A model generated the notes under the pieces. The model was not told where the DNA came from. It saw only the letters and a list, made by a program, of their open reading frames with translations, and did no database searches. Position numbers and translations under genes: made by a program. A stretch of DNA of 64,000 bases, from NCBI RefSeq assembly GCF_947172395.1, contig NC_069083.1, forward strand, positions 7,348,501-7,412,500, in the 5' to 3' direction. Positions 42,292-51,698 of this stretch are shown here, one piece after another; the first letter of the stretch is position 1, and the number at the start of each line of letters is the position of its first letter. This DNA is from Bicyclus anynana. Lineage: Eukaryota; Arthropoda; Insecta; Lepidoptera; Nymphalidae.

Positions 42292-45200
42292 CTAATGAAT
42301 AGGTTTTAGTCTGATGGTATATTTTAAATTTCCTTTTGTATCAGATTTCGGTTGGGTTATAATAAAGTTAGCATTATAAATTGATTTATATTTTCGGAAT
42401 TTCTCTAATAGAACATAGCTGTTCTTTCTGTGGCAAAACACAGCTTTAACTTTGTTTTGAAGAGCCATCCTATCAACAAAATTATTTTTTTCTAGAAAAA
42501 CCCAAGGTTGCCATTTTCGACCAGTTAAATCTGGGTTGTACGTTTCTTTTCTATGAAGGGTTTTGCTACTGGCATAATGAGCCCCATCTTCGTTTTTCTT
42601 TATAATAACTTTAGGTATTGCAATTTTTCCTTTTTTTACATTATCTTTATGCCTTTTAAAATTTATTTCATCAATACTTTTAAGGACATCTTCAAATTTG
42701 GGCTTTGGTTTTTTTGATATGTCGTAGTTTAGTCTTTTAACAGTACAGACATTAGAAGGAACATCAACTTTTTGTTCAACTTTTGCTATCTTCAGTTGTT
42801 TTAACGTATGAAGACGATGCTGAGGTAAAGGCAATTTGATTTTGAGATCATAAATGGTTTCTTTTAAGGGTGGAATGTATTTTTGAGCTGCTTTAGTCAT
42901 CAATTTTCGAGAAGAATTAAAACTACGATATTCCCCTTTCTCAGTCAACTTATAACTTACTTTATTTTGCGAATCAGTAGTGATTTCATTTATCTGGGAA
43001 ACTCTTGAACCATTACAGTTAGTTATTTTTAACAAAATACTAGAATTATTTTCTTCTGAAGTGGTGGAGGACACTTCAGGTGAACTAGAACAAGAATATC
43101 TTGAATTTTCCTTTTGATTATTCATTGTTATATAATCATTACTAGATTCATTTGAATGAATTGTAGATCTATCGCTTAGTTCTTTAGTAGGAAAACATTT
43201 TAACTTGAAATCATTATTGGAATAAATGTCTTGAATACTTTCTTTAGTTAATATGTTTTCTTCCTCTGTAGCCAAGTCTGAATAAAGGTTTTGCTTATAT
43301 ATATTATAGTTACAAGGCACATTTTCTAACAATCTTTCTTTATTATCAACTACTTTACTAGACGAAATGTTAGATTTTAAAATGCTAGAACTCTCTGATT
43401 TTGCAATTTCAGTGGACTGTAAACAACTTTCAATAATTTCATCAAGACAATCTTTTGATTCAATGTGATACAGTGTTTTATTAACATCCATCTGTGGTGT
43501 CCTATACAAAGTTTCAATCAATTGGGTATTATCGTTACACATATTACGGCCGTAAATGCTTTTAATTTTATCTATGTGATCGTTATCACAGAGTATCGCG
43601 GATTCTTCATCTTCAATATCGGAATCTAGCGAATCCGCTTGTTTTGGCGATGCTGGTAGATCTATAACAATATTTTCTGCAACATCTTCACTAAACACTG
43701 TCTCAATGCAGGCAACATCGTCCACCCAAGAATCCTCAAAACACTTTTCCTGAATATGTGGTACAGAATCTGGTTCTTCACTAATTTGGTTTGGTTCATC
43801 TGTGAATAAATCAGTTTCTAAATTAAGATTTATTTCATTTGATGCCTCTAAGCTTGTCAGATACTCTTCAGTACCTTCAGTATAGCATAATTTGTCTGAA
43901 TCTTCATTTTCCTCAGCCAAAATTAAATCATTATCAATTACAATATACACATTATCTTCATTATAAAATGTAGCTATGGAATTCCGTCTGTTAGTTTGTA
44001 TTATATTGCAAATGTCTTCAGTTATTCTTTGGGGCTCCAAGAAGCTTTGGTTTCCATTTATACCTTTCTTCCGCTTGCAAGGATGCACATAATTTTCATC
44101 GTCATTGTATTGAAATGCTTCTATAGCAGATTCTGATAAAGATCTTTTAGATATCTTTCGTGGTTTAATAATGTAGCTATTGTTATTTGCAACAGGTGTA
44201 AGTCTCCTATTTTCAGTTTTAGTTTCATGATTCCTGTTTACCCTGTTATTATCTAGTTGAATAACATGACTATTGCTTTGTTCACTTTGTAAAGTACAAT
44301 TTGAAACAGGTATGTCATGCAAATAAATCAAGTTGGATTCCTTATCACACATTTCGTAATTGTCCTCATTATCCCATGAAAGTAACAGATTATCATTTTT
44401 CGACAAAACGGTTGTATCAACAAAAGAAACATTGTTGTTTTCTTGGCTAAAATTCTTACTTCTATCTAAGATGCAGTCTCCTTCAGTAAACATTATAAGT
44501 TTCTGAATCCATGGTGAAAAAAGTTCTTTATGGCAATACACTTGGTCTTTTTTAATTACATGGTTTTGTTGAGTCTCGCGTAATGATTCATATGTTTCAC
44601 CTTCAAATGAAGTACAGCTATTCTGTTCGAGATGAACATTTGAACAATAATCAATGTCTGTGATGTCCAGTTCTGATACTATATTGAGATCATTATCTTT
44701 CCTATCTGTTATTTCAGCATATTCTACAGGTTTAACAGTAGAATTTTCTAGACTTGTTTTAGTAGTAATTGTTAATATTGATTCTTCTATTTTAGTAATA
44801 GGATTTGACACACATTCCGTTATACCCACATTAGTTACATAACCGGCCTGTATACAAGATTTATTAGTTAAACAATTTGACTTAATCACATTTGATTTAT
44901 CATTTATCTTTATTTCATTATCATTCTCTATAATGTTGTCAATTGATTTTTCGCTAATAATTTTATCATTTGAAATTAAATATGAACCTTCATCTCGTTC
45001 AACAGGAAATAAATCGTTAGTTTCATGAGACATTTTTCCAGAATCGGCTATATTCATTTCTGTTTCATATTCAGTGTCTGCATTTTTAACAGCAATGTTT
45101 TCAGGACAGATTATATTCTTTGTAAATAAACAAATTTCTTTAGTAGAATTATCTTCTAAGCAAGATTTATTAGTTAAACAATTTGATTTGATCACATTTG

Positions 45201-48200
45201 TTTCATATTCTATATTATGTTCTTCTATTTCCATTTCGCTTTTACATTTAGTAATTTTAGCATTTGGAGTTTCAGGCAACGTCTTATTAACAAATGAGCA
45301 AAGCACATCAACTGTATCAGCTTTAGCAGATGAAGACTCTGATGCATCCATACACATAATATTGCTTTTATCATTTTTTTCTTGTAGTTTTGCAGTTGAT
45401 AGTGTATCTATTATTTCCCCACATTTTATTGGTTCAACTGTGGAACTTATTATACTTTCTGATTTGTTTTGTACATTACTTGTTTCATTTTTAAGATCAC
45501 ATGTTTTAATGTCATATTCTTTAGACAAACATTCGAAGTCACACACATTTAGCTTTGATGCACAGTCACTGTGTGCAATTTCTAGAGTTTCTGAAAATGT
45601 TATAATTGAATCATCTACATTACATTTTCTAATATTTTTATCTGATAAATCTGCTGCCATTTCCGTTTTCGTTTTACTTTGCAGCGTGTATTCTGATATT
45701 TCAACTGCCAAGGCAGTCAGATTTGTTTCAGTTTCAATAGAGGAAATTCTTTCCGATGTACTACACATTATATCAGATGTCGTTATAACATCTTCATTAC
45801 ATTTGACTTCAGACAATTTTTCTTTATTTACATAAACTATATTTTTTGCGTTAGGCTCACTGGTAGCTAAATTATCTACTTCACGATAATCGACATCCTT
45901 TATATTACCGGAATGAGATCTAACAGGCGAAACATCTGATTTATTATCTGCATCTTCTTTATTTTTTTGCGAATCATCAGGGACTATAAAATCTTCAGTG
46001 TCACTTACAGCCTTGTTAATTATGTTATTTAAATCGTCATAATCTTGAGTAAATGAATTCTCGAGCATTTCGCCTGAAATCTGTTTCTTTGCTACATTCT
46101 CCTTATCACTATTTTCAAAATTATAAGTATTTTCAGTTTTCACATCAATCGAAATATCTGAAATCACATTGGAATCCATTTTATTGTCTATGTCTATCGA
46201 ACTCTCTTCATAATTTTGTTGTTCTTTATCATCTTTAACAAATTCTTTTGAATCTTGTACTTCAACTCCTTTTTGGTTTTCTTCATTGCTTTCAGGTACA
46301 ACTTTTTCAACGTCCGTTGTATATTTTGATACTACTATATCTGTCGGATTTAAAAACGAAATATCTTTGCTCGATTTCTTATTTAAACTATTCAGAATAG
46401 CTATATCAACGACAGGAGATTCTACATTTGTTGTACTTCCAGTACTAGTAAGACATTTAGCAGATATTTCGGAATCACCTAAATTCTTCATTACTAATAC
46501 ATTAAATTCTTGATTTTCATCAACGTTGGGCGACTTTCCTGGCGATTTTAATAAACCATATTTGTTTTTCTCAATTTCTTGGCTTTTATTTTGCTTTTTA
46601 TCTCCACACTCTTTAGTTATTTTAATATCTAAATGTTCACCTTGAAGTTCATTGATCACTTCCTTAGGAGATACTATTTTATGGTTTTCTGATCTATTCT
46701 GTATTTCAGTAGTGTCAGTAGCAATCAACACATTATTTTTTTTATTAAATGTTTCTTCATCAAATGCTTCGAGAGGTGGTAAGATTTGATTAGTGTTCTT
46801 GTTAATCGAATTTAAATATACTACCGCTGTTTCATCTTCAGATCTGTTTAAACTAAAATCAATAGCTGTTTCAGAAGACAAATCACAAGAATCGAAATAT
46901 CTTTCATATTGCTTAAAACATTGTTTGGATTCTGTTTGAATTTCGTCAGCTTGTCCAGAACTTATTTTAACACAGTCATTATACTGAGATTTAACAGTAT
47001 CAGGATTTTTTATTATAACACTATCTATTCTTTGTAATGCTGCTATAGGTTCACTTGATTTTACTGTACTTTGTTGTGATATTTTAGGCAAGGTAGAAAC
47101 CTCAGCCTTTTTACATTTTCTGAACTTACTTAATTTGGATGACTCTTTATCTCCCACAGAACATAAACTCAAGTGAGGCGATAAGTTACTTTGTCGAGAA
47201 TCATCTTTAATTTCTGTATGCAAAATATTTGGTACACCTGGTATATTATTAGTCTCCATTTGGTTTGCTTTAATAAATTGTTGATTTATTTCTGGAAAAT
47301 TAAGTTCAATATCATTGTCAAGTTGTGGTAAAGATGATAAACATAAACCAGTATTACTTTCCATATCTTGTACAGCATAGCTGCTAGGATTTAGTGTGTT
47401 TGGTAAACTTTTCATTGAATATTGGTCACTTATCATTTTACAACTTGCTACATCATTCACTACATTTTGTAATTTGTTATTGTTACTTCTAGTCAAATTA
47501 GGTGTCTTGGTCCCAATTGGATTAATTACTTTTTCAATTATTCTCTCACCAAGTAAATTTTGTACCGGTGCAGCAATTTCTACATTCAACATTTTCGGAC
47601 TGCATGGTTTTATTTCAAAATTACACCCTACTTCTTTATGAATAACTGACTGACTTATTTTCGCTTCCACATCTAACGGTGATACTGGACGAGGCAAATT
47701 TGTTGTAAGTTCTTTATCCATCAAGCTTTTTGAAAGAGAATTATTATAATTTCTTGATTTATTGTAATTATTGATATGTGGTGTTTCTAAAAGTTCTTCA
47801 TATTGATTTAGTATTTCCAAGTTATTATAGCCTTTTATATTTTCTGGTAATTTGGATATTTTTTGAATGTGGTCATATTTACCCAGTTCTTCATTAGGGA
47901 CATTGACTAATCCAAGTACATAAAGTTGTTCCTGATTGGTAATTTCATTTTGAGAAAGCTTTTTCACATGATTTTGAACTGCAATCTCTTTACTACCATC
48001 ACTTACTTCTTCATCCCCTTCATTCCACATTTGTAAGAACTGTCTGACATTAAGATTTTTCTTATTTGAAGAACTATTTTTACTTTTAGGAGTTTGTATG
48101 GGACCATTTGAATGAAATGTGTTTTGAAACATGTCATAGTTATTATAACTGGGTCTTCGATAAATATCATGTGGTATGTTACCAGAATCTATACTTCTAA

Positions 48201-49707
48201 TGCTTGTTGTGGACGATTGACTTACATATCCACAATCTTCATGAGATGTTCCAATAGTGTGTGCAGTATCATTGCTTGTATTGGAGTCAGATGGAGATAT
48301 AGTGTTTGGTGAAAAATGCAAAGGTATCCTTTGCAATGAATGATTTACATGATCAAGACCTCTATAGTTAGGGTTATAATCATAAGATTTTACAGGAATA
48401 TTGTCTTTTCTGTAAATTGAGTGCTGAGATCGTGGATGAATAGGTAAAGTAGAGTGGTTAGGCAACAAAACTTCACCCCTCATAGATTGATGATTCATTT
48501 CATTGTAGTAAAGATTTTCTGGTATAGGGTAATTTTTGTTTCTTGGTTCAAGATTAAGATAAACTTTATTATTGTTTTCAAATTGAATTTTATTAGCATT
48601 TATAGGTTTAGACAAGTGTTCTGAATATGACTTGTTCTGCATGCAATGGTCCCTGGTCCCTGGTATAGGACCATATGGAGGAGGCACAATTTGATTATGG
48701 AATGCATTAAAATTAACTTGTTGATTGTGGCTTCTGTGATATCCATCAGCAAAAGGGTCATGTATCCTTCTGTCTAAATATTTAAATGGGTGTGGAGGAG
48801 GGTATACTGGATATGGATGTCCGTGTATTGGTTTTTGAGTCATGTCATATTTATGAGGTGGGATTGTAGAAGGTGAATGGAATGTACTAGGGTAATTATT
48901 AACATAGTCATACCTTGATTGCTGGTGCTTTTCTTTCCCTGTAGGATAAGGTTTGAACCGAATGTTAGCATCCTGATATAAGCGCTCAGAATAAACTTGA
49001 GCACTTTCTTCATGCAAAGACCTGTGTGGACGTATCATAGTCATTGGTCGGGGACCCGCACAACTGGGATATTCTTGGTAATGGTAAAACTCTGGAGCAC
49101 CATATGGCCTCAGAGGCCGCACATTAACACCCGCAGGCCATCCATATGGTGGAGGCATGTTTCTTGCATAAGGATTCACATTTGACATTGGAATGTCAGA
49201 ATTTCTAACACTTTTGTGTTCACTGTTCACAGTATTCACATTATAAGGCACTTCACAGTACTTAGCCTCTTGAGGCATATTATGTTTAGTATTTTTCAAG
49301 CTCGTCTCATCACCACTTTTTATAGAACTGAACGTAGGTGGAACCATTATCCGCTGCATATTTTCTTGGAATGTTTGTCTCGGCGATATGTTTCTGGTAG
49401 GTTGACAGTCCGATATTTTGCTAGGATATTCAGGTGGACGACGATAAATGCTTTCAGGTGGCCACCCTTCGCCTGGTACCTTCTTCGTATACATAGTATC
49501 GTCAGGATTGGGCAGCACTCTGTCCGGGCCTATGATGGCGCAGGGGCGCGAGGCCGTCGCGTCCACTTTGCCCAATGTGTTCGAGCCCACATCGAAGGAT
49601 TTATTTCTGCTCGATTGTATCGTTGGGCTGTTGAGGGCAAATTTAGTGCCGCCATCGCTAATGCTCGTACTCACAGGCGATTTCGTACCTAATTCTTTAA
49701 GATCCAT
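42292..49707 (-). CDS. Very large low-complexity nuclear-type protein, 2471 residues, unrecognised
   Basis: One uninterrupted coding exon. The start is the ATG at 49707 in a strong GCCATGG context; the frame extends two codons upstream only through a GTG. I do not recognise the family. Residues 1-550 are rich in Pro, Tyr, His and Asn. Residues about 550-2250 are acidic Ser/Asn/Glu-rich sequence of disordered character. Within it the phrase NVIKSNCLTNKSC occurs twice (about residues 1500 and 1605) and STV-x-P-x3-EI-like phrases twice, pointing to internal duplication. A basic cluster PCKRKKG lies near residue 1870. The last about 200 residues are Lys-rich and look folded (KETIYDLKIKLPLPQHRL; GRKWQPWVFLEKNNFVDRM; KVKAVFCHRKNSYVLLEKF), so this is where conservation should be sought. 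There are no signal peptide or membrane segments. A nuclear role is my inference from composition and basic motifs. The gene lies tail to tail with MCRS1 and head to head with CLPTM1L. Confidence 0.85.
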   Translation of the reverse strand: MDLKELGTKSPVSTSISDGGTKFALNSPTIQSSRNKSFDVGSNTLGKVDATASRPCAIIGPDRVLPNPDDTMYTKKVPGEGWPPESIYRRPPEYPSKISDCQPTRNISPRQTFQENMQRIMVPPTFSSIKSGDETSLKNTKHNMPQEAKYCEVPYNVNTVNSEHKSVRNSDIPMSNVNPYARNMPPPYGWPAGVNVRPLRPYGAPEFYHYQEYPSCAGPRPMTMIRPHRSLHEESAQVYSERLYQDANIRFKPYPTGKEKHQQSRYDYVNNYPSTFHSPSTIPPHKYDMTQKPIHGHPYPVYPPPHPFKYLDRRIHDPFADGYHRSHNQQVNFNAFHNQIVPPPYGPIPGTRDHCMQNKSYSEHLSKPINANKIQFENNNKVYLNLEPRNKNYPIPENLYYNEMNHQSMRGEVLLPNHSTLPIHPRSQHSIYRKDNIPVKSYDYNPNYRGLDHVNHSLQRIPLHFSPNTISPSDSNTSNDTAHTIGTSHEDCGYVSQSSTTSIRSIDSGNIPHDIYRRPSYNNYDMFQNTFHSNGPIQTPKSKNSSSNKKNLNVRQFLQMWNEGDEEVSDGSKEIAVQNHVKKLSQNEITNQEQLYVLGLVNVPNEELGKYDHIQKISKLPENIKGYNNLEILNQYEELLETPHINNYNKSRNYNNSLSKSLMDKELTTNLPRPVSPLDVEAKISQSVIHKEVGCNFEIKPCSPKMLNVEIAAPVQNLLGERIIEKVINPIGTKTPNLTRSNNNKLQNVVNDVASCKMISDQYSMKSLPNTLNPSSYAVQDMESNTGLCLSSLPQLDNDIELNFPEINQQFIKANQMETNNIPGVPNILHTEIKDDSRQSNLSPHLSLCSVGDKESSKLSKFRKCKKAEVSTLPKISQQSTVKSSEPIAALQRIDSVIIKNPDTVKSQYNDCVKISSGQADEIQTESKQCFKQYERYFDSCDLSSETAIDFSLNRSEDETAVVYLNSINKNTNQILPPLEAFDEETFNKKNNVLIATDTTEIQNRSENHKIVSPKEVINELQGEHLDIKITKECGDKKQNKSQEIEKNKYGLLKSPGKSPNVDENQEFNVLVMKNLGDSEISAKCLTSTGSTTNVESPVVDIAILNSLNKKSSKDISFLNPTDIVVSKYTTDVEKVVPESNEENQKGVEVQDSKEFVKDDKEQQNYEESSIDIDNKMDSNVISDISIDVKTENTYNFENSDKENVAKKQISGEMLENSFTQDYDDLNNIINKAVSDTEDFIVPDDSQKNKEDADNKSDVSPVRSHSGNIKDVDYREVDNLATSEPNAKNIVYVNKEKLSEVKCNEDVITTSDIMCSTSERISSIETETNLTALAVEISEYTLQSKTKTEMAADLSDKNIRKCNVDDSIITFSETLEIAHSDCASKLNVCDFECLSKEYDIKTCDLKNETSNVQNKSESIISSTVEPIKCGEIIDTLSTAKLQEKNDKSNIMCMDASESSSAKADTVDVLCSFVNKTLPETPNAKITKCKSEMEIEEHNIEYETNVIKSNCLTNKSCLEDNSTKEICLFTKNIICPENIAVKNADTEYETEMNIADSGKMSHETNDLFPVERDEGSYLISNDKIISEKSIDNIIENDNEIKINDKSNVIKSNCLTNKSCIQAGYVTNVGITECVSNPITKIEESILTITTKTSLENSTVKPVEYAEITDRKDNDLNIVSELDITDIDYCSNVHLEQNSCTSFEGETYESLRETQQNHVIKKDQVYCHKELFSPWIQKLIMFTEGDCILDRSKNFSQENNNVSFVDTTVLSKNDNLLLSWDNEDNYEMCDKESNLIYLHDIPVSNCTLQSEQSNSHVIQLDNNRVNRNHETKTENRRLTPVANNNSYIIKPRKISKRSLSESAIEAFQYNDDENYVHPCKRKKGINGNQSFLEPQRITEDICNIIQTNRRNSIATFYNEDNVYIVIDNDLILAEENEDSDKLCYTEGTEEYLTSLEASNEINLNLETDLFTDEPNQISEEPDSVPHIQEKCFEDSWVDDVACIETVFSEDVAENIVIDLPASPKQADSLDSDIEDEESAILCDNDHIDKIKSIYGRNMCNDNTQLIETLYRTPQMDVNKTLYHIESKDCLDEIIESCLQSTEIAKSESSSILKSNISSSKVVDNKERLLENVPCNYNIYKQNLYSDLATEEENILTKESIQDIYSNNDFKLKCFPTKELSDRSTIHSNESSNDYITMNNQKENSRYSCSSSPEVSSTTSEENNSSILLKITNCNGSRVSQINEITTDSQNKVSYKLTEKGEYRSFNSSRKLMTKAAQKYIPPLKETIYDLKIKLPLPQHRLHTLKQLKIAKVEQKVDVPSNVCTVKRLNYDISKKPKPKFEDVLKSIDEINFKRHKDNVKKGKIAIPKVIIKKNEDGAHYASSKTLHRKETYNPDLTGRKWQPWVFLEKNNFVDRMALQNKVKAVFCHRKNSYVLLEKFRKYKSIYNANFIITQPKSDTKGNLKYTIRLKPIH

Positions 49708-49817
49708 GGCCACCTGATGTACGAGTTTGACTCCGATTCTTTACCATTGTTTTATTCTACAATGGTATCCACAATCGACGTGTCTCCAGGTATTAGAAAT
49801 CGAATACATCGCCCATC

Positions 49818-49950
49818 CTGAAATATAAACAAAATTTCAAACATCTTCAATGACAACTGTCAAAACACTGCCACATAGACCATATGTTGGTGAAATGAAA
49901 ACTGCATTTTAATTGAAACGTTGATTATATTCACGACCTACCAATCTTAC
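49818..49950 (-). other. 5' UTR intron of the large minus-strand gene
   Basis: On the minus strand a consensus donor (GCAG|GTAAGATT at 49951/49950) and an acceptor (TTTATATTTCAG|GATG at 49818/49817) bound a 133-bp intron. The non-coding first exon is therefore at 49951 and above, with transcription starting somewhere near 50000-50050. Confidence 0.7.
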
Positions 49951-50059
49951 CTGCAACATTTCTTAAATTTCCTAAAACATCAATACTATTTCCTTGGAGA
50001 CACCGATTTATTAGCTACGTTCCTACGCCGTCCACTTTGTAAAATTATGCAGTGTTGCT

Positions 50060-51535
50060 TACACAAAAAATAGAAAGGATATTTTTATTTTTTGCAATGT
50101 TGAAATACTAAAAAAATGGAAAATATAGGAAAACAATTTAAATAATTAAACAACACTTAGTTAATAAATACTATATCTGATGAAATTCCTTAAAATAAGT
50201 ATATTCAATTAAGTTAAAAAAAACAGTTTTATTGTGATATGGTGACATTGATAACACCAATAGATATATTGTTATATGACCTCAGACGAATTTACTGCAC
50301 TATAATTAGAAGAGTTTAAACAGTAATTTTATAAAAAGAATAAATAAATAAAATTTAGATAACAAATATTTTGTTCTGATGAAGTACCTATTAAAAAGTT
50401 TATTTAATTTATTTATTTATTAGATTTACTATAATAAGGTAAGATTGATCACTCTAGTACTCAGACGAATTAAAAAAGGCCCTTCTTGGTAGACGTTACC
50501 CCTCTGTCAAAGATCAAGAATCAAGTTTTCCATTATGGATGACGACATTTTTTAAATTGTATAAAAATTAGGAGTATGATAATAGTAATGCAATTTTGAT
50601 AAAGTAACAGGGTATCTGCGATCATTACTTTCAGTGCTACATGGGTAATAAAGGGTTAGATTTGCGGCGGTGCTACGGATCCCTGAAAAACGCCCCATAC
50701 AAAATGGCATGAAATGATGACGTCGTCGATCATAATGATCGTTAGATTTCTATGGGCGTTCAAACAATATTACTAATATCTTTGGTATTTATGCGTTTAT
50801 GTATAAAGTTCACATATTGAAAATTGTCATGTTTAATGTAAGGAAGCTAAAACTGTATGAATTTTATCTAATTATAATGGTAAAAGATTTTAAATAGATT
50901 TTGAAATTCGTAAACTTTTTTTATTACGCAAACATCCAAACAATCTTTGTTTTCTAAATATTAATTAGTGACTGATGACTCTATTTGCCCGAATGTATTT
51001 TAAAAATGTGATTCACCCAGGTCACGGTTACCCCTTCCCAAATGGCCCTCAAGCCATGGTCCGAGTCTCATAGGAGACGCCTATACAGAGTTGTACCGTC
51101 CTTTATCTTTATTTCAGCCTTCGGGCCTCATGGCGATGCTTCTGCGCTCGCTTAAACCCCCCGGTGTCACCGTAGTGGTCCCACATGGAGCCATCGGCAC
51201 TTACTCGACACGAAAAAAATGTGTGTGTGTGTGTATTGCGAATCGAATTTATATTAGTGTGTAGTGTAAATCAAAGGACCACAAACGGCTAAAGTAAGGA
51301 CACAAAATATTTTTGAGTGATATGTGTGAGTTTACCTCATACCCCTCAACAAATGACAGACAATTTAGTTTGGGTGAATTTGGATGCGTTACTAGTCCTT
51401 ACGTATTTAGTCTGAGCTCCCATAAATTTAATATTGATAATATCTATGATAACCTCAGACGAATTTACTGTATTATAATTTTATTATTTGTTTTTTTAAC
51501 CTGTGTTACATTTGAAACTCTGTAGAAAACCGTAG
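50060..51535. other. Intergenic region upstream of CLPTM1L
   Basis: AT-rich except for a GC-rich patch at about 51015-51195 of unknown origin, followed by a short GT repeat (51221-51236). No gene is supported; the 70-codon frame at 51313 has no motif. Confidence 0.45.
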
Positions 51536-51539
51536 ACAA

Positions 51540-51698
51540 CTAATGTTATTGCAATTGTCAGTGTCAAATATAATTGTCAAATGTCAATAAATTTTTAAAG
51601 TGATGTCAAATTAAAATTACAAATAAATTATTTCTTGGAGATTTGGAATTTGATAAAAAATTAATTTGTTTCGTCTTTTCACTTTAAAAACTAAAGTT
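51540..51698 (+). promoter_or_regulatory. Probable CLPTM1L promoter and 5' UTR
   Basis: TTGTCAGTGTCAAATATAAT followed by TGTCAAATGTCAATAAA lies about 100-150 bp before the start codon. Repeated TGTCA words also occur in the 5' region of the minus-strand gene (49850-49864) and at 59826-59864. No TATA box is evident. The exact start site is not visible. Confidence 0.4.

Noticed and set aside
45074..45835. 253-codon plus-strand frame
   Set aside because: It is antisense to the 2471-residue coding exon and has the composition of a mirrored low-complexity frame.
49216..49692. 158-codon plus-strand frame
   Set aside because: Antisense shadow of the N-terminus of the large minus-strand gene.
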